Assembly (NCBI GenBank): GCA_024699855.1
Contig: JAMPIQ010000003.1
Location: 9,362,001 to 9,426,000 of the forward strand
DNA from: Aphelenchoides besseyi
Lineage: Eukaryota; Nematoda; Chromadorea; Rhabditida; Aphelenchoididae
Direction: 5' to 3'
DNA length: 64,000 bases
Part shown: positions 46,759-56,996 of the stretch, one piece after another
Layout of the letters: every line of letters begins with the position of its first letter
Position numbering within the stretch: position 1 is the first letter of the stretch
Translations under genes and position numbers: made by a program
The notes under the pieces: generated by a model
Seen by the model: only the letters and a program-made list of their open reading frames with translations
Told to the model about the DNA's origin: nothing
Database searches by the model: none

Positions 46759-47449
46759 TCTGTTGTTTTAATTCTAATAATCTTTGTCACCGTCTTCATT
46801 CCACCTCATTGATCGTCATATTTGAACAAAACCTTTCGAAGAGCTTTTTATCTAATGTCTGTAAATTGAGCCCTAATCTTATGATACGTCCTAATCAATA
46901 TTATTGTGAATAAACAGTTAAACAGAAAGCTCAACGAATGCAGTCGGTAAAACTTCGAAACAAATAACTTAATCTCAGCAACTTTAAGCACGCAATTTCG
47001 GTTCAGACCGTCGCTCTGAACTCTACTCAACTGCTCTTGTTGAAGACCATTTACAATCATGCAAATAAGTTTGTCGAAACCAGGAACTTCCGCTTCTAAA
47101 ACCTGACTATTTAGTCGGATCTTATCAACCGTAAAAATTTGGTGGGACGTGAACTGTACTAATCAAATTAAACGTTTACCAAACAATCGGAAACTTAAAG
47201 ACCACCCACGATCAATTAGATGCCTTTAAATCTTTAGCTTTCGTCAGTTTATGTCTGTCTAGAAATCGAATGAAAATGAACGTTGAAGAAGCAAAACGTC
47301 AAGTCGATCATGTCTTTCCAATCATGAGTGGTCTGATCGGTTCAGAATGAAGACCAGCGAGTACGGACATGTTAGCATAAAAGTAGAAGAAAATCAATCT
47401 ATACTGTACGCCGAAACAGCCGACCAGCTGTTATCCTCTAGTTAACATT
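46759..47449. other. Intergenic, 0.7 kb
   Basis: 3' UTR of the ZP gene with AATAAA at about 46909, then the upstream region of UGT copy B. No similarity to the upstream region of copy A was noticed. Confidence 0.5.
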
Positions 47450-49317
47450 ATGAGAATACAAGCGCTTTTATTAGTTTGCGTATTTCCTTTCGTTTTGTCT
47501 TTTAATGTCTCAAATAGTAAACCACTACGTATTTTGTACATTTCGAGCAACGTTGGGCACAGCCATTTAACTTCTAATGGACGGTTAGCGGATGTTCTCG
47601 TTGATGCGGGACATGAAGTTGTGAGTTGAAGTCTCCAGAGTGTTCATTTCTGTCTAGGACTTTTTGATATCAATGTGGAACCGTTTGATTCTGAGTAATG
47701 GCACCACGAAGGCTCAAGTCAAACGTCTATGGCTGCCGAACACCGTGGAAATCGAAAGAGCGATGTTGTCAATTTCGTCGTGGAACGATGCGTTCGATGC
47801 TCAGATAACGGCGGCTGATTGGATTGCTTTCGGAAGAATGTGTTCGATGCATTGCGATCGTGAGTTCATTTCATCTCACTAAACAGTCCTCTTGTTGCAG
47901 CTCTTTTATCCAACATTAAACTTCATTCCGAGCTGTTGGAGAAAAAGTACGACGTTGCGATGGCCGAGGGCTTCGATTTGTGTTCTTTTGCTTTGTTCCG
48001 TAAACTGAAGATACCATCCACTCATGAAACTTCCAATCTGCCTTTGAGCGAGTATTCGGCATTAGCTCATGGAATTCCAATCGACTACAAAAAAAACGTT
48101 CCAAGTAATCGAACAGAAGTGCACGGCAATCATCGTACTTTTCAGTGTATCCGAATCACGGCCAAAATTCAACCGATTCGCAGTTTTCGAGATCGTTTCT
48201 GGAATCTCTACGAAATGCTCGAACTTCTCTTTTACACTCTTCCACGACAATATGGAGATGCGGTTCGTTGAAACGCAGTTCGAAGCGAATGCTCGTGGTT
48301 TAGGAAGTGGCAATCAAACGAGCTTTCGGTTTCGATTTCCCGTCATCCAGCGAATTGTTGAGAGCCGTCGATTATGTTTGGTTGAACACGAACGAGCAAC
48401 TCGAACAGCCACGAGCTTTGTCTCCGAAGATCAAATCGATTGGTGGGATTGCAGTGAGGAAGAGCGGTGGATTGAATGAAGTGAGTTCGATTGAAGAAAA
48501 GTGGTGGAACCCGGAGTTTAGGAGATGGAAGGACTTCTGAGCAACGCGACTGAGGGAGCCGTTTTGGTTTCTTTTGGTTCCATCGTTGACACGACCCACA
48601 TGAACACAAAGCTCAGAGACCAATTTCTGGAGGCCTTCAGTCGCTTCCCGGGATTCCAGTTCGTTTGGAAGGTCACTCGGATCGACGAGTCTCTGCAGTC
48701 GGCTCTGAAGGAACATGCGAATGTTCGGGCGGTCGAATGGATGGATCAGAGCGGGATTCTGGGTGAGTGTGTTTGATTGGCCTTGTTGAGACTTGGATTC
48801 AGAACACACCAATACTCGTGCCTTCATCACTCACGGAGGACTGAATTCGATCAACGAAGCGGCGACATTCGGAGTGCCGTTGATCACGATCCCCTTCTTC
48901 GGCGATCAGCACATCAATTCGGCCGCAGTTGTTTCTCGTGGATTGGCCGTTGCTTTGGACCGACGGAGAATCTCGGCCGACTCGGTGGCCAGTGCGTTGG
49001 CTCGAGTGCTCAGAAGCTCCAAATTCGAACTCACAGCCAAAGACGTTAAACGCAAGATCGCCACCGCGCCCATCTCGCCCTCCGAGATGTTCGTTCGACA
49101 CGTCGAGTTCGCCGCACAACATGGAGGTCTTCGAGAGCTGCAACTTCCAGCTGCTTCTCAATCGCTTTGGCGGCAATTGGGTTTGGACGTTTGGCTCACG
49201 CTGCTTTCTGGAGTTCTTCTGCTTTCTGTGGTCATGTTTTGGTCGTTGAGAGTTGCTCTTAACTTCTGGACCAATCAACTTCGACGGGTGTTTGTAGATA
49301 AAAAGAAGTGCGATTGA
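47450..49317 (+). CDS. UDP-glycosyltransferase copy B, probably disrupted
   Basis: Same seven-exon plan as copy A (47450-47620, 47658-47859, 47901-48104, 48146-48262, 48304-48480, 48522-48762, 48803-49317). The first ~40 codons differ clearly (signal peptide MRIQALLLVCVFPFVLS; then LRILYISSNVGHSHL), as do the last codons (tail NQLRRVFVDKKKCD), while everything from 47576 to 49265 is almost identical to copy A. Two changes affect reading: three extra A at about 48091, which adds one Lys, and one extra A in the run at 48163-48166, which shifts the frame inside exon 4. Both are in A homopolymers. With the shift the product would end before the UDP-sugar binding domain; if it is a sequencing error, copy B is a normal UGT. 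Confidence 0.8.
47576..49265 (+). repeat. Near-identical duplicated tract, copy B (partner 17590-19275)
   Basis: See the partner tract. Visible differences are five substitutions (for example CAG/CAA at 48623, CCG/CCA at about 49148) and A-run lengths of 8 against 5 and 4 against 3. Confidence 0.9.
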
Positions 49318-49815
49318 AGGTCGGAGGTTATGACTTTGTTTGGCTTTAAGTTTTCAATAAACGGTTTTTACGATTATCGTTGTTTCAAGTCCACGCACTT
49401 CGTAGGTTGTTTATTTTCTTTGATAGTGTGTAAATGAACGTAACAGAATTGTGGCGATTAGTTCATGTCGTCGACGACTGGTTGCAAAGTCACTTGTTCG
49501 TTCGTAAAAGCCAACGATAAACAATAGGATCTTTGCAAGAGCGATCCGATCGACCAATGATCCAAATTGTTGCTGTCAGTTGATTCTCGTATCGCCAAAT
49601 AACATTCGGTGTTCTTCTGAAGAGTTTCAATCAACTCAGAAGTTGAAACAAGAAGATACCTTCCCTTTGTCTTCCTCAACGTAGCTTGTGCCGAGGATGT
49701 TCAAAGATTCCGAGTTGGATCTACTTTGTTCCCGCGTACGAGATAATTTGTAGCATCGCCAATACATGTATAGCGTGAACGTTGTAAAACCTTTTTATTA
49801 CGCTTATTGAATAGA
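49318..49815. other. Intergenic, 0.5 kb
   Basis: 3' UTR of UGT copy B (AATAAA near 49357) and the 3' flank of the minus-strand gene. Minus frame 49458-49679 has no recognised motif, although it might be a further 3' exon. Confidence 0.4.
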
Positions 49816-51103
49816 TCATTTGTACACTTGCAGGGGAATTGGTTCTCTGTGACGAGTTACAAATCGAATTAAATGTTGCGGTATTGGTCTTTGCAGAGCT
49901 GCAGCAGCAAGAAAGAACAATGATTCGGGGTTATTTAGTGGAATGCGAAAATAACGACAAATGAGTTGAGGAGACTTATATACATCTCTAAACACATTCA
50001 TATATCCTACGTGTGGTCGCTCTATGAGCTTGTCATTTCGCACGTAAAGATGAGATCCACATGGTGAAATGAAAAGACGACGAATTAAATCATTGAAACG
50101 GTAGTTCGTTGAAGTCGCAATACCGCTATGTAGATGAACGCAGTAGATGGTAGAGATTTCGGATCGTATATTTCTTTCTTCTGACCAGACAAACAGTCGA
50201 TCATCAGTCCAAGCGCCAGCAGTTATGAGGTTCTGTCTTAGATCCTAATAAAAAATAATCATCTTAACTTGAACTAAACTTACTTGATGAAATGCTTGTG
50301 TCTTCCAAAGGCAGCGAATAGTTGATGGAAGTCCGTGTACTTTAAACGAATCCAAAAACTGTCTTGTTTGAACGTTGTATCGCTTGATCTCAGTCATAGA
50401 TTCGTTAAGACCACTAAAATAATGTAATCTAGTCTTTCGAAGATTAAGACAAACGTTTTACCTAATAACATCGCCATTCAAATCAATGCAATTGAAATCG
50501 TTAGGTGATAAGGTAAATGTTGCGCCAACTCGTGTAATGCAAAGTTCGTTTACATCCAAACGACAATACACTCCAGTGTGTTCGCTCTGACATTTAATCA
50601 GAAAGTAAATATTATTGTTGGCTACAGAGTGAGCACGATCGTAGATAATCGTTGAATCATAGTCTGGAGATAAGCAGAATGTTTTTCCAAACGCGCATGT
50701 CAAGTTTCGCCAATTAAGTTTAGCAGCGAAAAATTTTTCATCATCTTCAAAAGCGACATCGTGTTGAAACAACCCGATTTCTTCGTTTAATGGGTAAAAT
50801 CGATCAAGTTGAATGGGAGGTTCTAAGGTGAATTTTCTATAACTAGGTTTAATGCACGAAGGCAGCATAAACAACCAACTCATTTTTTTGATGACCGAAT
50901 AAGTCGGCGAATTCAACGAATGGGCGCGTTGAAGAATGCTCAAATCTGCACATCCAAGTTCCACCAAAATTCTCGTAATAGTTTATATAAGGATCTATTA
51001 TGTCGCTACGATAGTATTCGCATATCTGATTTGATTCTTTAGTTGGCTGCATTCCAACTGAACGTATTAAATTGACTAGTAAGCAAGTGAACATCGATGA
51101 CAC
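49816..51103 (-). CDS. Uncharacterised protein with SOCS-box-like C terminus, frameshift in A7 run
   Basis: Exons: 50462-51103, 50284-50413 and 49816-50244, with GTAAAA and GTAAGT donors and TTTTAG/TATTAG acceptors in phase. The first exon is split by a frameshift at a run of seven A (about 50884-50890): MSSMFTCLLVNLIRSVGMQ...EFADLFGHQK in one frame, SWLFMLPSCIKPSYRKFTL onward in the next. The body has repeated short strands with Tyr/Ile and Cys (IYFLIKCQSEHTGVYCRLD, STIYCVHLHSGI) that suggest a beta-propeller. The C terminus SPQLICRYFRIPLNNPESLF ... LQRPIPQHLIRFV resembles a SOCS box (L-x3-C BC box then a proline-containing part), which would recruit Elongin-Cullin ubiquitin ligases. The SOCS reading is inference. 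Likely related to the plus-strand gene at 51523. Confidence 0.5.
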
Positions 51104-51522
51104 CCACGACTTGACACCTTGTCAACTGTTGAGATGACCGCGTGGGATGTATATTCTTATTATTTCTTCTGTTTTTACTTCAATTGGAATTTTGCGGTAA
51201 CAGAAATGGGATTTGAAAAAACTGTCCGCGCTTATCAGCCATTTAGGATACAAACAAACAGACAGACTCTACTCCCTTTTATTATGGGGATAGAAAGAAA
51301 GGCTTCTCAATACCTCTCTAGTTCTAGTCACAATCTGCTTAAGGCAGGCTTCAAAATGAGCTCAACCAGCATCAAACCTAAATTCATGTTAGCGTTCCAC
51401 AGACCAACGAGCGTAACGACACTATCGAATATTGCACAATCTCCGTTATCGGTGTAAAATGTTAGAGAACTTTATCTTCGAGAGGTTTCCATGGTTGAAG
51501 AGTGTGTTTGTAACATCCATCC

Positions 51523-52549
51523 ATGTTGATCGGTCGGCAAAGGATAGGCATAGTGGACATTATTATGCTTCGAGGTAAGATCGAGGGTGTAGAGAAAAAA
51601 CGCTCCAGTTGGTTAGCCTCTAGTACTTGCAAAAAGTCGTTCAAACGATGGAAGAAACTTCTAAAAAATAGCAACTGGAGCGAATGCCGAGTTGACAAAG
51701 GGTTTGATGCAACTCATGTTTTCAATGGACGTTTCATTCCTTACACATTTCATGATAATTTTTATAGTCTGGATTTTTTACATGAAAGCCACGTGAGTTT
51801 TAAAAGTCTTTCGATTAATTAAGTCTAAGAAGATAAGACTCGACAAAGATGGTCAATGGAGTTTAATAGATGGGCATATCTTACTTACACACGAAACCAC
51901 AGCAATTAGCGTCAGTGTAAGCTATTGAGAAAACCGTAAGCAGTGCAATTTGATTGTACTAAAACTGGACTACAAAAACCAAAGCTTTTGAGCTGAAGAC
52001 AATTCCAATTCGCGACTTAGATGACTATAAACCTAAGGTCTTTTTTCGTGATTCTCTCACTTATTCAGCTAATGGAATCATTTAGTACATATGGTCAACT
52101 GAAGAAGAGACACGTATTTATGTACATGTCATCGACTTAAATAGCGAAAAAAGTGTCGAACCACAAGTTCTTGAGAAACCCGAAAAGTTTTGGATTTGTG
52201 GCATTGTCGATGGATATGCATATGGATTTGTAGTTTCAAAGTCGATCAGTACGTTCAAACAATTCTTACAATCTTCTAAATCACTAAGATAATACTTTCA
52301 GAAACCGGCTTAGATCTGAATTAAATTTGTTTGGAAACGAAAAAGTGAAGAGCGGTGAAAGCGGAGTTATGTTCGATTGAGTGCAATGGAAGCAAGGGAG
52401 TGAGTCGCATTCTAAAGCAGAAGTTGACGTTGGCAGATAGGCGCAAAATTCTGAGCTGTTCAATGTGTGCTAATCAAATGCCACAACTTTTTCAAGTGAT
52501 TTGTAGTCGAACAAAGCAATCGACGGATGACAATAAGAAATGTGGATGA
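51523..52549 (+). pseudogene. Relative of the 49816 gene, partial or degraded
   Basis: Exon-like pieces: 51523-51793 (ends FHDNFYSLDFLHESH before GTGAGT), a piece with KIRLDKDGQWSLIDGHILLT around 51830-51920, one around 51970-52036 (AFELKTIPIRDLDDYKPK), and 52090-52249 (YIWSTEEETRIYVHVIDLNS, then EKFWICGIVDGYAYGFVVSK). The last one resembles the STIYCVHLHSGI segment of the minus-strand gene next door in spacing and strand pattern. Final coding at 52355-52549 (RILKQKLTLADRRKILSC, MPQLFQVICSRTK) recalls a SOCS-box-like ending, but the joins between pieces do not all keep frame. No clear start codon. Either a pseudogene or a gene whose structure I could not resolve. Confidence 0.35.
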
Positions 52550-53473
52550 CCACAAATGATCATCGATTTAATAATCAAATTTTGTTTTTCATGAATTCGC
52601 GACCAGCTGTCGGCGTCCAAGATCTAAAACCTTATAGTAGCTCTACATAAAAAATAGTATGATTGGACGAACCATAATCGTAAACCGTTATTATCAACGG
52701 TAAGCGCTCTCCTTTACACATCCCTACCAATTCTTTATTTTGAATCTGGACCTTTTAAAATGGCGCGAAGTCGACATTTCATTCAATGGGATCCTTCGTA
52801 GTCTAATCACCTACACCAACATGACTATTCTCCAAGTGATCCGACAAAGATTATTCAATTACTACCTTTAGGCCTTCGGTTTCTATTTTCATTCGAGATC
52901 TTTAGTCGTCTTATCACGTGTAAAAGTAGTTGATTATAACGAAAAACATAAAATTATCGGCTGGAAGCGAACTAGTAGACTTTACCTCATTGGTATATAT
53001 TGCAAATGCGAATTTGTTCTTTATCGCTTCAATTTCTCGGCACTTAATGTCCTTTTCTTAGTTTCTTTAAGTTAGAAGATTGTTGAACACAGCATTAGAA
53101 TCAAGTAGACACGTATCTTACCAGTTGACCTCTCAATCTAACCAGCGCAAAGTAGCAGACTCACAAAATTTAAAACTGAGATCAGGACTTGAATTTAAAA
53201 CCATTCAGAATTGATCTTTAGAACTTTAATTTCATATTACAAATACGAATATCAACTCGTCTCACTTTGCAGAAGCATGTCTTCCAAGCTCTACAATCAA
53301 CGTCTTCCAATTCCCCATAAAGATAATCAATCAAAAATCTTCATTGTTTCAAACATTGAAGTCTTAAAATTTGAATGTCTCAACAAAACCCATTTACATG
53401 TTTCTAAGCAATGAATTGTTGAAAAAAGCTATTAATGTGATGAATATCCTTTCAATTGAGTCATTTGCAATAA
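52550..53473. other. Intergenic, 0.9 kb, holds the dispersed repeat copy 2
   Basis: AT rich. 53094-53200 is related to 6284-6390. A short frame at 53279-53414 (MSSKLYNQRLPIPHKDNQSK) could be the first exon of the next gene, but no donor in the needed phase was found. Confidence 0.4.
53094..53200. repeat. Dispersed repeat, copy 2 (partner at 6284-6390)
   Basis: Contains ATTAGAATCAAGTAGACACG and GCAGACTCACAAAA at the same spacing as copy 1. A second shared word, TTGAACTGTGAACAC, links about 55312 with about 6034, so the two intergenic regions share more than one piece. Confidence 0.6.
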
Positions 53474-54901
53474 TTGAGATTACGAAACGGATCTGTTGTT
53501 CATCGTTACGACTGTTCAGACCCAACAACCGTTGATAAACATTTCGTAAGAGTCGAGAATTTCGAAACGAACACCCAAGAGCTCCACCTTTTTCGTTCGC
53601 TTAAAAGTCTCCCGATGAACGTTCTTTTTGCTCACTCGCCATTCGGTTGGGGGGTCAAACTCGCTCTTGAGATTTCAAAACTCGTCATGTCGGTGGCTAG
53701 TTTTTCCAATGGATATGCGTCCAGTGAATACACCGATTTTGTTATGCGTATGATTTGTTCATGTGGTGGGGACTACAGTGATGATGACTGGTGGGACACG
53801 CACAAGACTTTCAACGATGAATTTTGGGAGCTAGTCAAGGATCGAAAGTCGTGGTTTGCTCGTCGTCATGCACCACACAAGGTTCATCATCGTCGCGAAC
53901 TCTATACATACAAACGTGGTCTTATAATGCGTGGATTGGATTTGCGACATTTGTACTCAAACAAAGTCTTTCGCAATCTGACGTACGTTTCTACAGCAAG
54001 CAATTTTGTTTTAATATTCGTGTTTAGTGATTACGAAGAAATCTTTGATAGGACCGTTCAACGTCTTCCTGAAACCTACCGCTCTGAATACGGAATGACG
54101 GACATTATACCCTACTCTTTAAGTAAGAAACGACGATGGGAGTTAGAAAAATTCTATGTAACAAACGGTCTTCCATCTGAGCTTTTCAATTTGAATTTCG
54201 ATGTGGTCGTTGGCAAATCCACAGCACCAGAGTTCCAGTTGTTCTACAATACCTTCAACATGTTCGATTCATTTAACACCTACTTATGTTGTAAAAAGTT
54301 TGAATTCAAACATCTGGTTCATTGGAATTCATCGAAAAACGAACAGAAAAGCTATGAAAATCGACACGGACGAGGAGAAGCAGACAACTTTATAAAGTAA
54401 GTTATAAACTATGGTTTTTAACTTGAAACTTGCAGACCTTTGACTAATGCTCAGCCAAATAATCTTAATTCATTCGTTGAACCCGGACGTCTCACGTATG
54501 CAATTCACGATCCCTCCACTTCCTTGCATTTTTGGAATTCGACCAAAAACAGCAGATGGAATCACAAATGGTAAGAAGCAACTACTCAGCATAACTGTTG
54601 CATTTCTAGTCGTTACGAATGTTGCCAACGAAAACCACCGCCTCGATTCCAATTCACCGCCGATGATCTTGAACTCGAACACGACCCATTGGATTTTGAT
54701 GGAATGAACGAGGCGGACAAAGCATACAAGTGCAGATCTCCACGCCCAATGACTTTAGCTGACTATCTTCCCACCAACTTCTTCGATCTTCTACTCGTCT
54801 CCACTTTCGAATGTTATCCACCAATCGATCAAAATAGCCGTTCCACCTCCTCCTTTTCTTTCTGTTCTTTGCTAAATGACGAGTTTGAGTTCGTTAATTA
54901 A
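53474..54901 (+). CDS. Uncharacterised protein, about 460 residues visible
   Basis: Three exons: about 53479-54396, an exon ending before GTAAGAAG at about 54570 (from 54437), and about 54610-54901 ending in TAA. They join in phase through CTTGCAG and TTTCTAG acceptors. The first exon is open for over 300 codons and reads as real protein: HLFRSLKSLPMNVLFAHSPF, YSDDDWWDTHKTFNDEFWEL, KVHHRRELYTYKRGLIMRGL, FELEKFYVTNG-type text. After the splice comes a His/Trp/Cys-rich segment (RWNHKCRYECCQRKPPPRF), then FTADDLELEHDPLDFDGMNE and a C terminus ending NDEFEFVN. There is an in-frame stop just upstream and no ATG, so a 5' exon is missing; the piece at 53279 is a candidate. No family is recognised. 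It shares the 50-55 kb cluster with the SOCS-box-like genes, but no clear sequence similarity to them was seen. Confidence 0.5.
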
Positions 54902-55447
54902 CTCGGGTATTGAATGTAAATAAACTAGAATGTCAAACCGTTTATATTTGGATAGATAGAATCAATTCTTCTCGTTCATTTGCTTATTAGTAACTAATGA
55001 CTAACCACTCGAAAACTTACGTAGCACGAGTGTTTTTATGGGCTTGTCGTTCTTTTTGTGACCTTCAACTTATCGGCGGAACACCGTTCTATGCATTTTG
55101 TGTTGTTGACCATTAAACTCAATGACTCATCTCGTTATGATTCCGCCCTCTTTTTTTGATATCTCAATTCGTATCGTATGTTTGTGGGTACGTCCATAAC
55201 TATGAAGACACGTTTTTTTATCAGTATCAGAATTCAGCACTGAAATCGTCATTAATGTTTGTTCTGATTGCATCGCAGTTTAAAGACGATGAGTAATTTG
55301 CTTCAAACTTTTGAACTGTGAACACAATTGACGTCTGCTTATTCACTATCTTCCTATATAAAAAATGGTTTCTGGAAGATGACTATTTAAGTTAATACAC
55401 TCGACTAGATGTATTTGACTGTATATTGAGGAGTACAAAGCATCGAA
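54902..55447. other. Intergenic, 0.55 kb
   Basis: AATAAA-like signal soon after the preceding stop; repeat word TTGAACTGTGAACAC near 55312 shared with about 6034. Otherwise nothing. Confidence 0.45.
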
Positions 55448-55786
55448 ATGGCCACGAACATACCGCCAATTATTACGAATCAACCAACTTCGAACTTCAT
55501 TTCGATGAGTGCCCCTTGTGATGCTCCTCCATATCTTACTAACTCATATCATCTGGAAACGTGCCAATGCGACGAATGTAAACGAAAACGTCGAAACAAC
55601 GAATCGGGATGCTGCGACACCGTTGACGACTGTGATTGTGGTGGAAACGACGATGTCTGGTGCTGTTGTTTTCTGTGTTGTTGGGGTTCGCACAGCGATG
55701 CTCATGCCGCCGGAGTCGATCAAGACTGTTGTGACTGTGAATGCGGAGACTGGGACTGTAGTGACGTGGACTGTGGGACGTGCTAA
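55448..55786 (+). CDS. Small Cys-rich protein (I-mfa/CCC-tail type)
   Basis: Single exon, 112 residues. The N-terminal 40 residues are Pro/Asn/Thr rich (MATNIPPIITNQPTSNF). After a CQCDECKRKRRNN linker the rest holds about 20 Cys in clusters: ESGCCDTVDDCDCGGN, a hydrophobic CCC core (VWCCCFLCCWG) and DCCDCECGDWDCSDVDCGTC at the end. The CC-DCDCG-CC pattern and an aromatic CCC core recall I-mfa domain proteins and other Cys-rich membrane-associated proteins; such cores are often palmitoylated or metal-binding. No signal peptide, so it is probably cytosolic or membrane-attached. A related smaller gene follows at 56340. Confidence 0.62.
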   Translation: MATNIPPIITNQPTSNFISMSAPCDAPPYLTNSYHLETCQCDECKRKRRNNESGCCDTVDDCDCGGNDDVWCCCFLCCWGSHSDAHAAGVDQDCCDCECGDWDCSDVDCGTC

Positions 55787-56339
55787 AACTCAACTGCTTT
55801 TTCTACATCAAACTTGACGACATTCCATTGATTTCGTTTGCAATGCAATTTTCTGAACATAAACATAGTTGGAAAGCAATTGAACTTCTGATAGAAATCG
55901 AGAGCTGGAAATCAATTTATACGGAAAACTAAACGTCTTTTCTTCGAAGCACGTGCTCATTTCTTCGCAGCCTCTTTTACTTTCCCATCAAAGTCCCCCG
56001 CCGCTGCACATCGATCGCTTTGGCTCGTGAGTTTCTTCGCTTTTCGTCTCCAAAATGTCCAACCGATCGCTTTTTCCACGAATTTTGATTTCTAACCATC
56101 GATCTAAACCGAAAAAACACGCAGATTTCTCGATTATGTTTAATGACTGGGAATCGGGTTTTTAGATGTTTTTCAGTTTATGAATCACGATCATGCGATC
56201 CGAAATGGAAATTGAGAATTTCGTTGTGATTTTAAAAGCATTTCATGTTTTCTGTTCACTAACGTGTTCAATCTTTAGATCATTGCGATTTGATGTTTTG
56301 ATTTGTGCATCATCTGGTTTCCTTCAAATCTCGATCCCA
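55787..56339. other. Intergenic, 0.55 kb
   Basis: Spacer between the two Cys-rich genes. The plus frame beginning at 56193 runs into the second gene and its first 49 codons are taken as upstream sequence because the Met at 56340 begins a text similar in style to its neighbour. Confidence 0.45.
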
Positions 56340-56618
56340 ATGGAGAAAACTGCGATTATCACCCAGGAACCGACGTCGACAATGAGCGTAGCCAAGGAAC
56401 CAAAAGTTCCACCAAAAGACCATCAGCCGTCCAACAACATTGACTGTTCGTGTTGTGGAGCGTGTAATAATTGCTGTAAAGACGAGTCGCTTCTATGGAT
56501 CCTTTGCTGTTGCTGCGTATTCGATGGAGAATGTATTACTGCCATTGGAGAAGTGAATTATTCTTTTTGCCAAACTTTGATTGCTCGTTTTTAGACCATC
56601 GGTGCTTGTTGTCAGTAG
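56340..56618 (+). CDS. Small Cys-rich protein, second of the pair
   Basis: Two exons (56340-56552 and 56595-56618) with a GTGAAT donor and TTTTTAG acceptor give 78 residues. The N-terminal part is Thr/Pro/Lys rich (MEKTAIITQEPTSTMSVAKE), followed by NIDCSCCGACNNCCKDESLL, WILCCCCVFDGECITA and a spliced ending IGACCQ. Shares with 55448-55786 the plan Pro/Thr-rich head, Cys pairs, and an aromatic/hydrophobic CCC core, so the two are probably old tandem duplicates. Function unknown; membrane association through the CCCC core is likely. Confidence 0.58.
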
Positions 56619-56996
56619 GAAACGCCTTCAATCACCCGCCAACTACCTCTTCTCTCTCAATATTCTTTTGTACATACTCATAAGTCAAATTGACTTCCTG
56701 TGCGATCTCCTCAACTACGAAAGTTCTACTCATCTTCTACTTTAAATTTATTGCTCTTTAAATAAATAAGCAGAAAGATGGTTGGGAACCGCGATTTCGA
56801 AGAAATGAAAAGAAACATTCGGATGAACGGGGATTGTGGAAACGAATTTCGATGGTCATGAGTGGAACAACAAAAGAAGTTGAGATTTGAACCAGGTAAT
56901 AAGAACAGGTGGCACAGTTGAGCAAATTCTCATCAAAATGCAAGAGAAGAAACAAAAAGAATCGGGAACAACAACAAGCAAAGATAATCAGTAAGT

